Positions 6,079-12,750 of a stretch of DNA of 12,750 bases are shown here, piece by piece (position 1 is the first letter of the stretch; every line of letters begins with the position of its first letter). Origin of the DNA: an uncultured Eubacteriales bacterium (lineage in GTDB: Bacteria > Bacillota > Clostridia > Peptostreptococcales > Anaerovoracaceae); NCBI GenBank assembly GCA_902803185.1, contig CADCOV010000272.1, positions 1 through 12,750 of the forward strand. The letters are read 5' to 3'. The translations under genes and the position numbers were made by a program. The notes under the pieces were generated by a model, which was not told the DNA's origin, ran no database searches, and saw only the letters and a list, made by a program, of their open reading frames with translations.

Positions 6079-7743
6079 ATGAAGAAAGTAAAACCTATCC
6101 TGGCATTGCTGCTGATCCTGCTGCTGAGCATCTCACTGTTCGCATGCGGAGGCGGCGATTCAAACTCCGGTGGAGACTCCAGCTCCGAGCCTGCTGAAGA
6201 ACCGGCTGATACGGCGGGCGGCAACTCCGTCGTATTCCAGATGGATACGGAACCGGACTGCATGGATCCGTCCATCAACGACTACGCCAACGGCAGCATG
6301 GCGATCTACCAGCTCTTCGTCGGCCTCATGAAGTACGACGCAGAGGGCAACGTCATCCCGGGCTGCGCCGAGACCTATGACGTCTCTCAGGACGGACTGA
6401 CCTACACCTTCCATCTGAGAGACGGCCTCAAGTGGTCCGATGGCCAGCCACTTACCGCCGGCGACTTCGAGTACGGCCTCAAGCGCATGGTCGACCCGGA
6501 AGTCGGCAGTGAAGCCGCGTACACCATCTATGACTACATCAAGAACGCCCGTGCCTGCTTTGTGGACGGCACCGCCACCCTGGACGAAGTCGGCGTGAAG
6601 GCGATCGACGACACCACCCTGGAGATCACCCTCGAGAACCCGACTCCGTGGCTCCCGACCCTGCTCACCGCCTGGTGCCCGATCCGCAAGGACATCGTCG
6701 ACCAGTACGGCGACGACTGGGCATATCATGCCGAGTCCTACGTCTGCAACGGCCCGTTCGTTCCGAGCGAGATGGTCCCTGAAGAGTACTACACCTTCGT
6801 CAAGAATGAGAACTATTACGACGCCGCGAACGTCAAGCTGGACGAAGTCAAGTACGTCTTCCTCGGCGACGAAGTGACCTCCCTGCTGGCCTGGGAGAAG
6901 GGCGAGATCGACATCGCCACCTCCGTCAGCGCAGACGCCAAGGAGAAATACAAAGACTCCGATAATCTGAGATCCTATGCGCGTCCTGGCTTCCGTTATT
7001 ACGAAGTCAACTGCGAGAAGATCACCGACCCGAGAGTCCGTAAGGCTCTGGCCATGGGCCTCGACCGTCAGACTCTGGTCTCCGACATCATCAAGGACGA
7101 TTCCCTGAAGCCTCTGAGAGGCTGGGTCGCCTACAGTATCGCGGATCCGGTCGATCAGACCAAGGATTGGCGTGATGTCCAGGGCATGACTTTCGAAGAG
7201 GATTACGAAGCTGCGAAGCAGCTCCTGGCCGACGCCGGTTACCCGAACGGCGAGGGCCTCACCATCGAGCTGGTCCAGACCAACGACGCTACCCTGGTCA
7301 AGGTCGCCCAGGCCATGGCCCAGATGTGGAAGCAGAACCTCGGCATCGAGACCGAGATCAAGACCGTGGAATCCGGCGTGTACTGGGCTGACGACACCGG
7401 CACCCGTGACGCCGGCGACTTCGACGTCTGCTACATGGGCTACACCAGCGACTTCGACGACCCGCTCTGCCTGCTGATGTGCTTCGACAACAGCTCCGGC
7501 GACGAAGTCACCCGCTGGAAGAACGAAGAGTACCAGGGCATCATCAAGAAGCTCTACAGCGGCGTGTCCGGTGAAGAGCGCGAAGAGCTCTGCAAGCAGG
7601 CTGAAGCAATCCTGACCGAGGAAGTCCCGGTCATCCCGATCTACAGCTACGCTTCCTCCGCTCTCGTGAACGACCGCATCCAGGGCTTCGTCCGCATCAA
7701 CGGCGGCGCCCCGCGGTTCGAGTATGTGAGCATCAGCGAGTAA
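6079..7743 (+). CDS. oppA: Peptide ABC transporter substrate-binding lipoprotein (OppA/DppA, SBP_bac_5 family)
   Basis: This 554-residue lipoprotein captures the substrate outside the membrane and delivers it to OppBC. It opens with a short basic N-region, a hydrophobic core (about 7-20) and the lipobox LFAC, giving a lipidated Cys23. A Gly/Ser/Glu-rich tether runs to about residue 48. The SBP_bac_5 body follows, with LTYTFHLRDGLKWSDGQPLT (107-126), NGPF (224-227), the family motif DPRVRKALAMGLDR (317-330) and AKQLLADAGYPNG (379-391). Length is normal. An AAGGAGGA ribosome site (6065-6072) sits 6 bases before the ATG. It is transcribed away from oppBCDF on its own promoter, consistent with binding proteins being needed in excess over the channel. 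Besides Cys23 there are ten more cysteines (61, 96, 160, 200, 223, 312, 451, 464, 468, 505), many for an exported protein. Peptide binding is inferred from family and neighbours; the exact ligand is unknown. Confidence 0.93.
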   Translation: MKKVKPILALLLILLLSISLFACGGGDSNSGGDSSSEPAEEPADTAGGNSVVFQMDTEPDCMDPSINDYANGSMAIYQLFVGLMKYDAEGNVIPGCAETYDVSQDGLTYTFHLRDGLKWSDGQPLTAGDFEYGLKRMVDPEVGSEAAYTIYDYIKNARACFVDGTATLDEVGVKAIDDTTLEITLENPTPWLPTLLTAWCPIRKDIVDQYGDDWAYHAESYVCNGPFVPSEMVPEEYYTFVKNENYYDAANVKLDEVKYVFLGDEVTSLLAWEKGEIDIATSVSADAKEKYKDSDNLRSYARPGFRYYEVNCEKITDPRVRKALAMGLDRQTLVSDIIKDDSLKPLRGWVAYSIADPVDQTKDWRDVQGMTFEEDYEAAKQLLADAGYPNGEGLTIELVQTNDATLVKVAQAMAQMWKQNLGIETEIKTVESGVYWADDTGTRDAGDFDVCYMGYTSDFDDPLCLLMCFDNSSGDEVTRWKNEEYQGIIKKLYSGVSGEEREELCKQAEAILTEEVPVIPIYSYASSALVNDRIQGFVRINGGAPRFEYVSISE

Positions 7744-7751
7744 AAGCCGAG

Positions 7752-7781
7752 ACCGCGATCTGACCTACGCGGTTTCAGATC
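7752..7781 (+). other. Two mutually exclusive hairpins just after oppA
   Basis: ACCGCG (7752-7757) can pair with CGCGGT (7768-7773). Overlapping it, GATCTGA (7757-7763) can pair with TCAGATC (7775-7781). The two stems cannot form together. The segment lies 8 bases after the oppA stop. It may protect the 3' end or be chance; no T run follows. Confidence 0.4.
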
Positions 7782-7790
7782 TGAATCCTG

Positions 7791-7821
7791 CAGGGCTCCG
7801 GCGGTTCCGTCCGGAGCCCTG
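7791..7821 (+). terminator. Strong hairpin without a good T run between oppA and ldcA (leaky terminator or message stabiliser)
   Basis: CAGGGCTCCGG (7791-7801) and CCGGAGCCCTG (7811-7821) form a perfect 11-bp stem with a 9-base loop. Only TT follows, so termination should be inefficient. I see no clear promoter between this hairpin and ldcA, which suggests ldcA is expressed by read-through from oppA at a lower level. Confidence 0.6.
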
Positions 7822-7850
7822 TTCACGCCCTAAGGCAAAAGGAGGCCTAT

Positions 7851-8771
7851 ATGAGATTTCCAAAGAAGCTGAACAAAGGCGATACCATCGGACTCGTGGC
7901 TCCGAGCTCCCCGATCCCGCCGGAGAGGGTGCAGCCATGCATCGACAGGATCCGTGCGCTCGGCTACAACGTCAAAGCGGCGGACAATCTGTCAGAGAAC
8001 TACCACGGCTTCACCGCAGGCACAGCCAGGACCCGGGCAGACTGGGTGAACCGGATGTTCGCGGACCCGGAGGTGGACGCGGTCTTCTGCGTCCGGGGCG
8101 GTGACGGCAGCGCATGGATCATGGAGTATCTGGACCGGGAGACGATCAGCCGGAACCCGAAACCCTTCGTCGGATTCAGCGACATCACCAATCTGCTCAT
8201 GTTCTTCAGCGAGAAGTGCGGCTTTGGTACCTTCCACGGGCCGATGGTCCACTCCAACATGATCGACGACTTCGATGAAGAGACGGTCCGAAGCTTCTTC
8301 GAGATCCTGAACGGCGAGGGCTGGATCGACTTTCGGAACCCTGCGGGTAAGGAACTGGAGACCGTGACCCCGGGAAGGGCGGGCGGCATCCTGACCGGCG
8401 GCAACCTGACCCTGGTCAGCGACGCGGTCGGCACCCCTTACGGCCTGGATCCGGCCGGCAAGATCCTCTTCCTGGAGGACGTGCACGGATCCACCAGCGA
8501 CTTCGAGCGGAACATGTATTCCCTGCGGAACGTCGGTTTCTTCGAGAAGGCCGCCGGCCTCCTGATCGGCCCGTTCACCGATCTCAAGAACGATTACGAG
8601 GAGGGGTACGAATGGCACGACGTCCTCCTCGACATCTTCCGGGATCTTCCGATCCCTCTCATCGCCGGCGTCGCCTCCGGCCACGAGCATCCGATGATGA
8701 CCCTGCCGATGGGCGCCTTCTGCGAGATGGACGCCGACGCCAAAACGATCCGGTTCCGTATAGACCGCTGA
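7851..8771 (+). CDS. ldcA: LD-carboxypeptidase, peptidase family S66 (LdcA/MccF-like)
   Basis: The 306-residue protein has the S66 layout. DTIGLVAPSSPI (11-22) is near the start and the CVRGGDGSAWIMEYLD stretch spans 80-95. The nucleophile elbow GFSDIT (108-113) places the catalytic serine at 110, followed by TFHGPMVHS (127-135). RAGGILTGGNLTLVSDAVGT (176-195) leads to ILFLED, with the triad glutamate at 209, and GVASGHEHPMMTLPMGA (273-289) supplies the histidine at 278. LdcA enzymes cut the terminal D-Ala from murein tetrapeptides in the cytoplasm during cell-wall recycling; MccF relatives cleave microcin C-type toxins. The length and the short segment before GGILTGGN fit the LdcA side better. 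The ATG has AAAAGGAGG at 7837-7845. It follows oppA by 107 bases on the same strand, so a link to imported peptides is plausible. There is no signal peptide. Confidence 0.9.
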   Translation: MRFPKKLNKGDTIGLVAPSSPIPPERVQPCIDRIRALGYNVKAADNLSENYHGFTAGTARTRADWVNRMFADPEVDAVFCVRGGDGSAWIMEYLDRETISRNPKPFVGFSDITNLLMFFSEKCGFGTFHGPMVHSNMIDDFDEETVRSFFEILNGEGWIDFRNPAGKELETVTPGRAGGILTGGNLTLVSDAVGTPYGLDPAGKILFLEDVHGSTSDFERNMYSLRNVGFFEKAAGLLIGPFTDLKNDYEEGYEWHDVLLDIFRDLPIPLIAGVASGHEHPMMTLPMGAFCEMDADAKTIRFRIDR

Positions 8772-8791
8772 ACAAAACAGACAACCATAAG

Positions 8792-8824
8792 AAAACCCCG
8801 CAGCGTCTTCGCCGCGGGGTTTTT
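8792..8824. terminator. Bidirectional intrinsic terminator between convergent ldcA and ligA
   Basis: AAAACCCCGC (8792-8801) and GCGGGGTTTT (8814-8823) form a 10-bp stem, with two more G-C pairs possible above an A/C mismatch. A T run follows on the plus strand (8820-8824), and the mirrored A run provides one for the minus strand. It can therefore end both the oppA-ldcA and pcrA-ligA transcripts. Confidence 0.9.
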
Positions 8825-8843
8825 ATAGTGCCTGTGTATGCCT

Positions 8844-10811
8844 TCACTCCACCTTGCCCTGGTCCAGCCATCCCTTGATCGTCTCTTCGTCGATGATCGG
8901 GATGCCCAGCTCCTTGGCCTTCTTGTTCTTTCCGGAGGTGGAAGCCACGTTGTTGTTGATGAGGTAGCTGGTCTTCGCGCTGACGGAGCCGGCGACCTTG
9001 CCGCCCGCCCCCTCGATCAGGGCCTTCAGCGCGTCCCTGTTCTCGTAGTGGTTCAGGGAGCCGGTGATGACGAAGGTCAGTCCGTCGAGGAAGGTGTCCC
9101 CCACTTCAAAACTCTCGTCCAGCTCCACCTCCGCGAGGAGGTCCGCCACGATCCGTTGCTTTTCCGGATCGCCGAAGAACTTCACGTAGCCGGAGGCCAG
9201 GACGTCTCCGATGCCCTCGATGGTGGTGAGCTCCTCCGCCGTGAGGCCCTGCATCTTCGCCCAGTCGTTCTGGCAGGCCTTGGCGATCAGCTTGGCGTTC
9301 GCGGTGCCGATCCCCGGCACGCCCAGGGCGTAGAGGAGCCGGTCAGGGGTGGTCGCCCGGGCCTTCTCCACGGACGCCTTCAGCTTCGCGAAGGACTTCT
9401 CGCCGAAACCCTCCATCTCCACGATCTCGTCGTGGAAGCGCTCCACGTGGAAGAGGTCCGCGAATTCCTTGATCAACCCCCTGCCGATCAGTTTCTCGAT
9501 GGTCATCTCCGACAGGCCGTCGATGTTCATCGCGTCCCGGGAGACGAAGAGGCTGAAGCCTTTGATCTGCTTGGCCAGGCAGTCCGGGTTGCCGCAGTAG
9601 AGGGTTCGGACGCCGTTTTCGTCCTTGACCTCCGTCCTGCCGCCGCACACCGGGCAGACGGCCGGGATATCAAAGTGGCCGCTCCTGGTCAGGTTGTCCG
9701 CCAGCTGCGGGATGATCATGTTCGCCTTGAAGACGGTGATGGTATCCCCGATGCCCAGTTCGAAGTCCTCCATGATGCTGATGTTGTGGAGGGACGCCCG
9801 GCTCACCGTGGTTCCCTCCAGTTCCACCGGATCGAAGATCGCCACCGGGTTGATGAGACCGGTGCGGGAAGCGCTCCACTCGATCTCCCGGAGGACGGTC
9901 TCCGCCGTCTGGTCCTGCCACTTGAAGGCGATGGAGTCCCGCGGGAACTTCGCGGTCGTGCCTAAGGTGGCGCTGTAGACCATGTCGTCATAGGTCAAAA
10001 CCAGTCCGTCCGACGGGACAGGATTGTCCACGATGGCCTCCTCGAACTCTCCGACGGCCTCTACCAGGGTGTTTCCGGTAACTACCTTGTAGTAAACGGT
10101 GTCGAAACCCTGCGCCGCGAGCCACTTCATCTGGTTCTCCCGGCTGTCCGCGAAATCCACGCCCGCCGCCGACACCAGGGTGAAGGCGTAGAAGCGGACC
10201 CGTCTTTTTGCCGTGATCTCGCTGTTCAGCTGCCGGACGGAGCCCGCGCAGAGGTTTCGCGGGTTCTTATACGGCTGTTCACCCTCCGGAAGGGCCTCGT
10301 TGATCTCCTCGAAGTCCTTATAGGTGATGACCGCCTCGCCTCTCAGGACCAAGTCGCCTTTGTAAGCTATCTTGAGAGGAACGTTTACAAAAGTCCTTGC
10401 ATTCCCTGTAATCACTTCTCCCACGTCACCGTTGCCGCGGGTGACCGCCTTGACCAGCTCGCCGCCGGCGTAGGTCAGGACGATGGTGAGGCCGTCCAGC
10501 TTCCAGGACAAAAGTCCCTTGTGATCGCCCAGCCAGGCGGCCAGTTCCTCCCGGTCCTTGGTCTTGTCCAGAGACAGCATCCGGGACGGGTGCCGCTCCT
10601 TCGGCAGCTCGGACAAAACCTCGTAGCCCACCCGCTGGGTCGGGCTCCCCGCCAGGATGATGCCGCTCTCCTTCTCCAGTTCGACCAGCTCGTCGTAGAT
10701 CCGGTCGTACTCGAAGTTGCTCATGATCTCCTCGCCCTCGGCGTAGTAAGCCCGGGCGGCCCGGTCCAGGACTTCGATCTTCTGCCTCATCAGTTCCTTG
10801 ACGTCAGACAT
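8844..10811 (-). CDS. ligA: NAD-dependent DNA ligase LigA, with several atypical active-site positions
   Basis: This 655-residue enzyme seals nicks during replication and repair using NAD+. Domains in order: the N-terminal NAD-binding Ia domain with AYYAEGEEIMSNFEYD (21-36); adenylation domain with SWKLDG, nucleophile Lys104, and LRGEA (156-160); OB domain with LEGTTVSRASLHN and GDTITVFKANMIIP (about 355-368); a four-cysteine zinc finger (386, 389, 406, 411); helix-hairpin-helix repeats (GFGEKSFAKL; GVPGIGTANA; IEGIGDVLA); and a BRCT domain from about 570. Compared by eye with E. coli LigA, the residue two before the nucleophile is Ser, not Glu113. Motif IV reads DGLVLT where DGVVIK is usual, so Lys290 is replaced by Thr273. 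Asp32 is Asn and His23 is Tyr. The second motif lysine is kept (Lys297). The start has AAGGAG about 9 bases upstream, and 16 bases separate it from the pcrA stop, as in the Firmicutes pcrA-ligA operon. Confidence 0.93.
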   Translation of the reverse strand: MSDVKELMRQKIEVLDRAARAYYAEGEEIMSNFEYDRIYDELVELEKESGIILAGSPTQRVGYEVLSELPKERHPSRMLSLDKTKDREELAAWLGDHKGLLSWKLDGLTIVLTYAGGELVKAVTRGNGDVGEVITGNARTFVNVPLKIAYKGDLVLRGEAVITYKDFEEINEALPEGEQPYKNPRNLCAGSVRQLNSEITAKRRVRFYAFTLVSAAGVDFADSRENQMKWLAAQGFDTVYYKVVTGNTLVEAVGEFEEAIVDNPVPSDGLVLTYDDMVYSATLGTTAKFPRDSIAFKWQDQTAETVLREIEWSASRTGLINPVAIFDPVELEGTTVSRASLHNISIMEDFELGIGDTITVFKANMIIPQLADNLTRSGHFDIPAVCPVCGGRTEVKDENGVRTLYCGNPDCLAKQIKGFSLFVSRDAMNIDGLSEMTIEKLIGRGLIKEFADLFHVERFHDEIVEMEGFGEKSFAKLKASVEKARATTPDRLLYALGVPGIGTANAKLIAKACQNDWAKMQGLTAEELTTIEGIGDVLASGYVKFFGDPEKQRIVADLLAEVELDESFEVGDTFLDGLTFVITGSLNHYENRDALKALIEGAGGKVAGSVSAKTSYLINNNVASTSGKNKKAKELGIPIIDEETIKGWLDQGKVE

Positions 10812-10827
10812 CTCTCATCACTCCTTT

Positions 10828-12750
10828 TCAGATCTTCTCGAGCGGGGCCACGGAGGTGGCCAGCTTCTTCGTCTCGCCCTGGTCGAAGCGCACCGTCACC
10901 GTGCCGCTCCCCACGGCCTCCACGGTGCCCTCGCCAAACTTGCGGTGGCGCACCCGGTCGCCGACGGCGAGCGCCGGTCCGGCGGAAGCCGCCTTCTTGG
11001 TGGCCGCCTTGGCGTATGTCAGGGAGTCGTACGGTTTGAACCCGGCCTTGCTCTTGTCCCGGAACCCGTCGAAGGATCCGGTGGAGACGCCCGGTCCGGA
11101 GGTCTCCCCGATGGCGCCGGCAAAGGTCCGGGATCTGCGGTAGACCGCGTCCCCCTGCAGCAGCTTCGGATCCACCTCCCTGAGGAAGGTGGATTCCCTG
11201 GTATAGTCTGTCCGGCCGTACATGGTGCGCACCATGGCGCCGGTCAGATACAGTCTCTCCTTGGCACGGGTCATGCCCACGTAGCAGAGCCGCCGCTCCT
11301 CCTCCATGCCGGCGACGGAGTCGAAGCTCCGCTGCCCCGGGAAGAGGCCGTCCTCCATGCCCGGCAGGAAGACCACCGGGAACTCCAGGCCCTTGGCGCT
11401 GTGCATGGTCATCATGACCACCGCGTCCTCGTTTTCGTCGTGGTTGTCCACCTCCGCCATGAGAGCGATCTTCTCCATGAAGCCCTCCAGGCTCGGCTCC
11501 GGTTCGCTTTGTTCATAGTCCAAAATGACGGTCTTGAACTCCATGAGGTTCTCGATCCGTCCCTCGGACTCCACCGTGTTCTCCGCCTCCAGAGCTTTCA
11601 TGTAACCCGTTTTGACAAGTAGGTTGTCATAGATATCAGAAACGTTGAGATTCTGTTGTTCTTCTCTGCACTCCACCAGGACGCGCCCCATCTCCTTGAG
11701 AGCCTCTCTGGACTTGGCCGGCGCGATCTCCAGCACGTCCTCGTCCAGCAGAGCGTCGGTCAGGTTTTGTCCTCTGACCAAAGCCAGCGCCCTGAGCTTC
11801 TCCAGGGTCTTCGGGCCGATGCCCCGCTTCGGCTCGTTGATGATCCGGGCCAGGGACAGCTCGTCCTTCGGGTTCAGGACCAGCCGCATATAGGCCATCA
11901 GGTCCTTGATCTCCTTGCGGTCGTAGTAGCGGAAGCCGGAGAGGACCCGGTACGGGATCCCCCTGCGGGTGAAGGCCTCCTCGAACTGGCGGGACTGGGC
12001 GTTGGTCCGGTAGAGGATCGCGAAGTCGCTGTACTTGTAGCCCTTGCCGTCCCGGAGCATGTCGATCTGGCGGCCCACGTAGGAGGCCTCGTCCTTCTCG
12101 TCCTCCGCCCGGTAGTAGGTGATCTTCTCCCCCTTCTCCTTCTCCGTCCAGAGCCGCTTGCGCTTGCGGCCCTTGTTGTTCTCGATGACGGAGTGGGCGG
12201 CGTCCAGGATGTTGCCGACGGAGCGGTAGTTCTGCTCCAGCTTGATCACCTTCGCCTCAGGGAAGTCCTTCTCGAAGTCCAGGATGTTGCGGATATCCGC
12301 GCCCCGCCACTGGTAGATGCACTGGTCGTCATCGCCGACCACGCAGATGTTCTTGCTCTCCTCCGCCAGCATCTTGACCAGCTCGTACTGGATGTGGTTG
12401 GTGTCCTGGTACTCATCCACCATGACGTAGCGGAACCGGTGCTGGTACTTGAGCAGGGTGGCCTCGTCCATCTTGAACATCCGGAGGGTGTTCAGAAGGA
12501 GGTCGTCGAAATCCATGGCCATGTTTTCCTGGAGCCGCTTCTCGTAGGCCTTGTAGACCGCCGCCAGCACCTGGGCCCGCCGGTCGGAACCCACCGCCTT
12601 CGCGAAATCCTCCGCGGAGATCGCCTTCTCCTTCTTGTCGCTGATGACGGAGAGCAGATAGGCCTCCTTGTACTCCTTCGGGGAGAGGCCCATGTCCTTG
12701 ATGATGTTCTTCACGATGGTCTTCTGGTCCGTCGTGTCGTAGATGACGAA
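10828..12750 (-). CDS. pcrA: ATP-dependent DNA helicase PcrA (UvrD/Rep family), 5' end outside the window
   Basis: The last 640 residues are present, read in one open frame to the window edge. A GTG at 12712-12714 is an internal codon, because the frame continues upstream with FVIYDTTDQKT, a family sequence. PcrA is a 3'-5' superfamily 1 helicase for repair, rolling-circle replication and clearing protein blocks. In visible numbering: MDFDDLLL (about 79-86), Walker B DEYQDTN (112-118), motif III VVGDDDQCIYQWRGAD (137-152), LEQNYRS (171-177), YRTNAQSRQFEE (247-258), motif V MTMHSAKGLEF (447-457) and motif VI RRLCYVGMTRAKERLYL (486-502). The C-terminal GDRVRHRKFGEGTVEAV begins the Tudor-like domain (from about 597), which in PcrA contacts RNA polymerase. 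The Q motif and Walker A must lie in the roughly 90-100 missing residues. It is upstream of ligA in one transcription unit. Confidence 0.95.
   Translation of the reverse strand, partial: FVIYDTTDQKTIVKNIIKDMGLSPKEYKEAYLLSVISDKKEKAISAEDFAKAVGSDRRAQVLAAVYKAYEKRLQENMAMDFDDLLLNTLRMFKMDEATLLKYQHRFRYVMVDEYQDTNHIQYELVKMLAEESKNICVVGDDDQCIYQWRGADIRNILDFEKDFPEAKVIKLEQNYRSVGNILDAAHSVIENNKGRKRKRLWTEKEKGEKITYYRAEDEKDEASYVGRQIDMLRDGKGYKYSDFAILYRTNAQSRQFEEAFTRRGIPYRVLSGFRYYDRKEIKDLMAYMRLVLNPKDELSLARIINEPKRGIGPKTLEKLRALALVRGQNLTDALLDEDVLEIAPAKSREALKEMGRVLVECREEQQNLNVSDIYDNLLVKTGYMKALEAENTVESEGRIENLMEFKTVILDYEQSEPEPSLEGFMEKIALMAEVDNHDENEDAVVMMTMHSAKGLEFPVVFLPGMEDGLFPGQRSFDSVAGMEEERRLCYVGMTRAKERLYLTGAMVRTMYGRTDYTRESTFLREVDPKLLQGDAVYRRSRTFAGAIGETSGPGVSTGSFDGFRDKSKAGFKPYDSLTYAKAATKKAASAGPALAVGDRVRHRKFGEGTVEAVGSGTVTVRFDQGETKKLATSVAPLEKI

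Noticed and set aside
6024..6080. Possible small leader peptide starting at the ATG 6024 in the oppA leader
   Set aside because: There is no ribosome binding site before it, and the frame runs on out of phase into oppA rather than closing in the leader.
8838..9965. Plus-strand open frame (375 codons) opposite ligA
   Set aside because: Composition is typical of an antisense shadow in GC-rich DNA. It starts inside the ldcA/ligA terminator region and covers the zinc-finger, HhH and BRCT domains of ligA.
1..12750. Mobile element, prophage, defence island or CRISPR
   Set aside because: No transposase, integrase, toxin-antitoxin pair, long terminal inverted repeats or repeat-spacer pattern was seen. 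All but about 480 bases are covered by recognisable genes.

Overview
The window looks like ordinary chromosome from a GC-rich member of the Firmicutes, probably class Clostridia. The evidence is the pcrA-ligA gene pair, strong AAGGAGG-type ribosome binding sites, a lipoprotein-type solute-binding protein, and a LigA whose N-terminal and adenylation motifs resemble a Lachnospiraceae/Clostridia-type ligase. Family-level placement is a guess. There is no tRNA, rRNA, CRISPR array, insertion sequence, phage gene or obvious horizontally acquired island. Nothing in the window amounts to a clearly undescribed system.

Layout, left to right. (1) Positions 1-1924, plus strand: the end of pxpA, then pxpB and pxpC, the three subunits of the bacterial ATP-dependent 5-oxoprolinase. 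They are chained by 4-base stop/start overlaps and end in a strong hairpin terminator. (2) Positions 1991-5846, minus strand: oppB-oppC-oppD-oppF, a complete oligopeptide/dipeptide ABC importer core (two permeases, two ATPases), converging on pxpC. (3) Positions 5847-6078: a divergent control region with two good sigma-A-type promoters, a 9-bp-arm inverted repeat at the inferred start of the oppB transcript and a structured oppA leader. (4) Positions 6079-8771, plus strand: oppA (substrate-binding lipoprotein) followed by an S66-family LD-carboxypeptidase gene (ldcA-like). (5) Positions 8844-12750, minus strand: pcrA (5' end outside the window) and ligA, a DNA helicase/ligase pair, converging on ldcA across a bidirectional terminator.

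How the genes may work together: the Opp importer brings in peptides. The LD-carboxypeptidase can trim tetrapeptides in murein recycling, or possibly inactivate peptide-type toxins. PxpABC opens 5-oxoproline, a cyclised product of glutamate/glutamine, to glutamate. A peptide and amino-acid scavenging neighbourhood is therefore reasonable, but the pxp and opp units are convergent and separately terminated, so the link is only by neighbourhood. pcrA-ligA is housekeeping DNA replication and repair.

The points most worth a second look are: a LigA with substitutions at several positions that are catalytically important in the well-studied enzymes; a PxpC with an Ala/Pro linker and a short tail resembling the start of a biotin carrier protein but lacking the biotinyl domain; the palindromic architecture of the oppA/oppB control region; and a cysteine-rich exported OppA.
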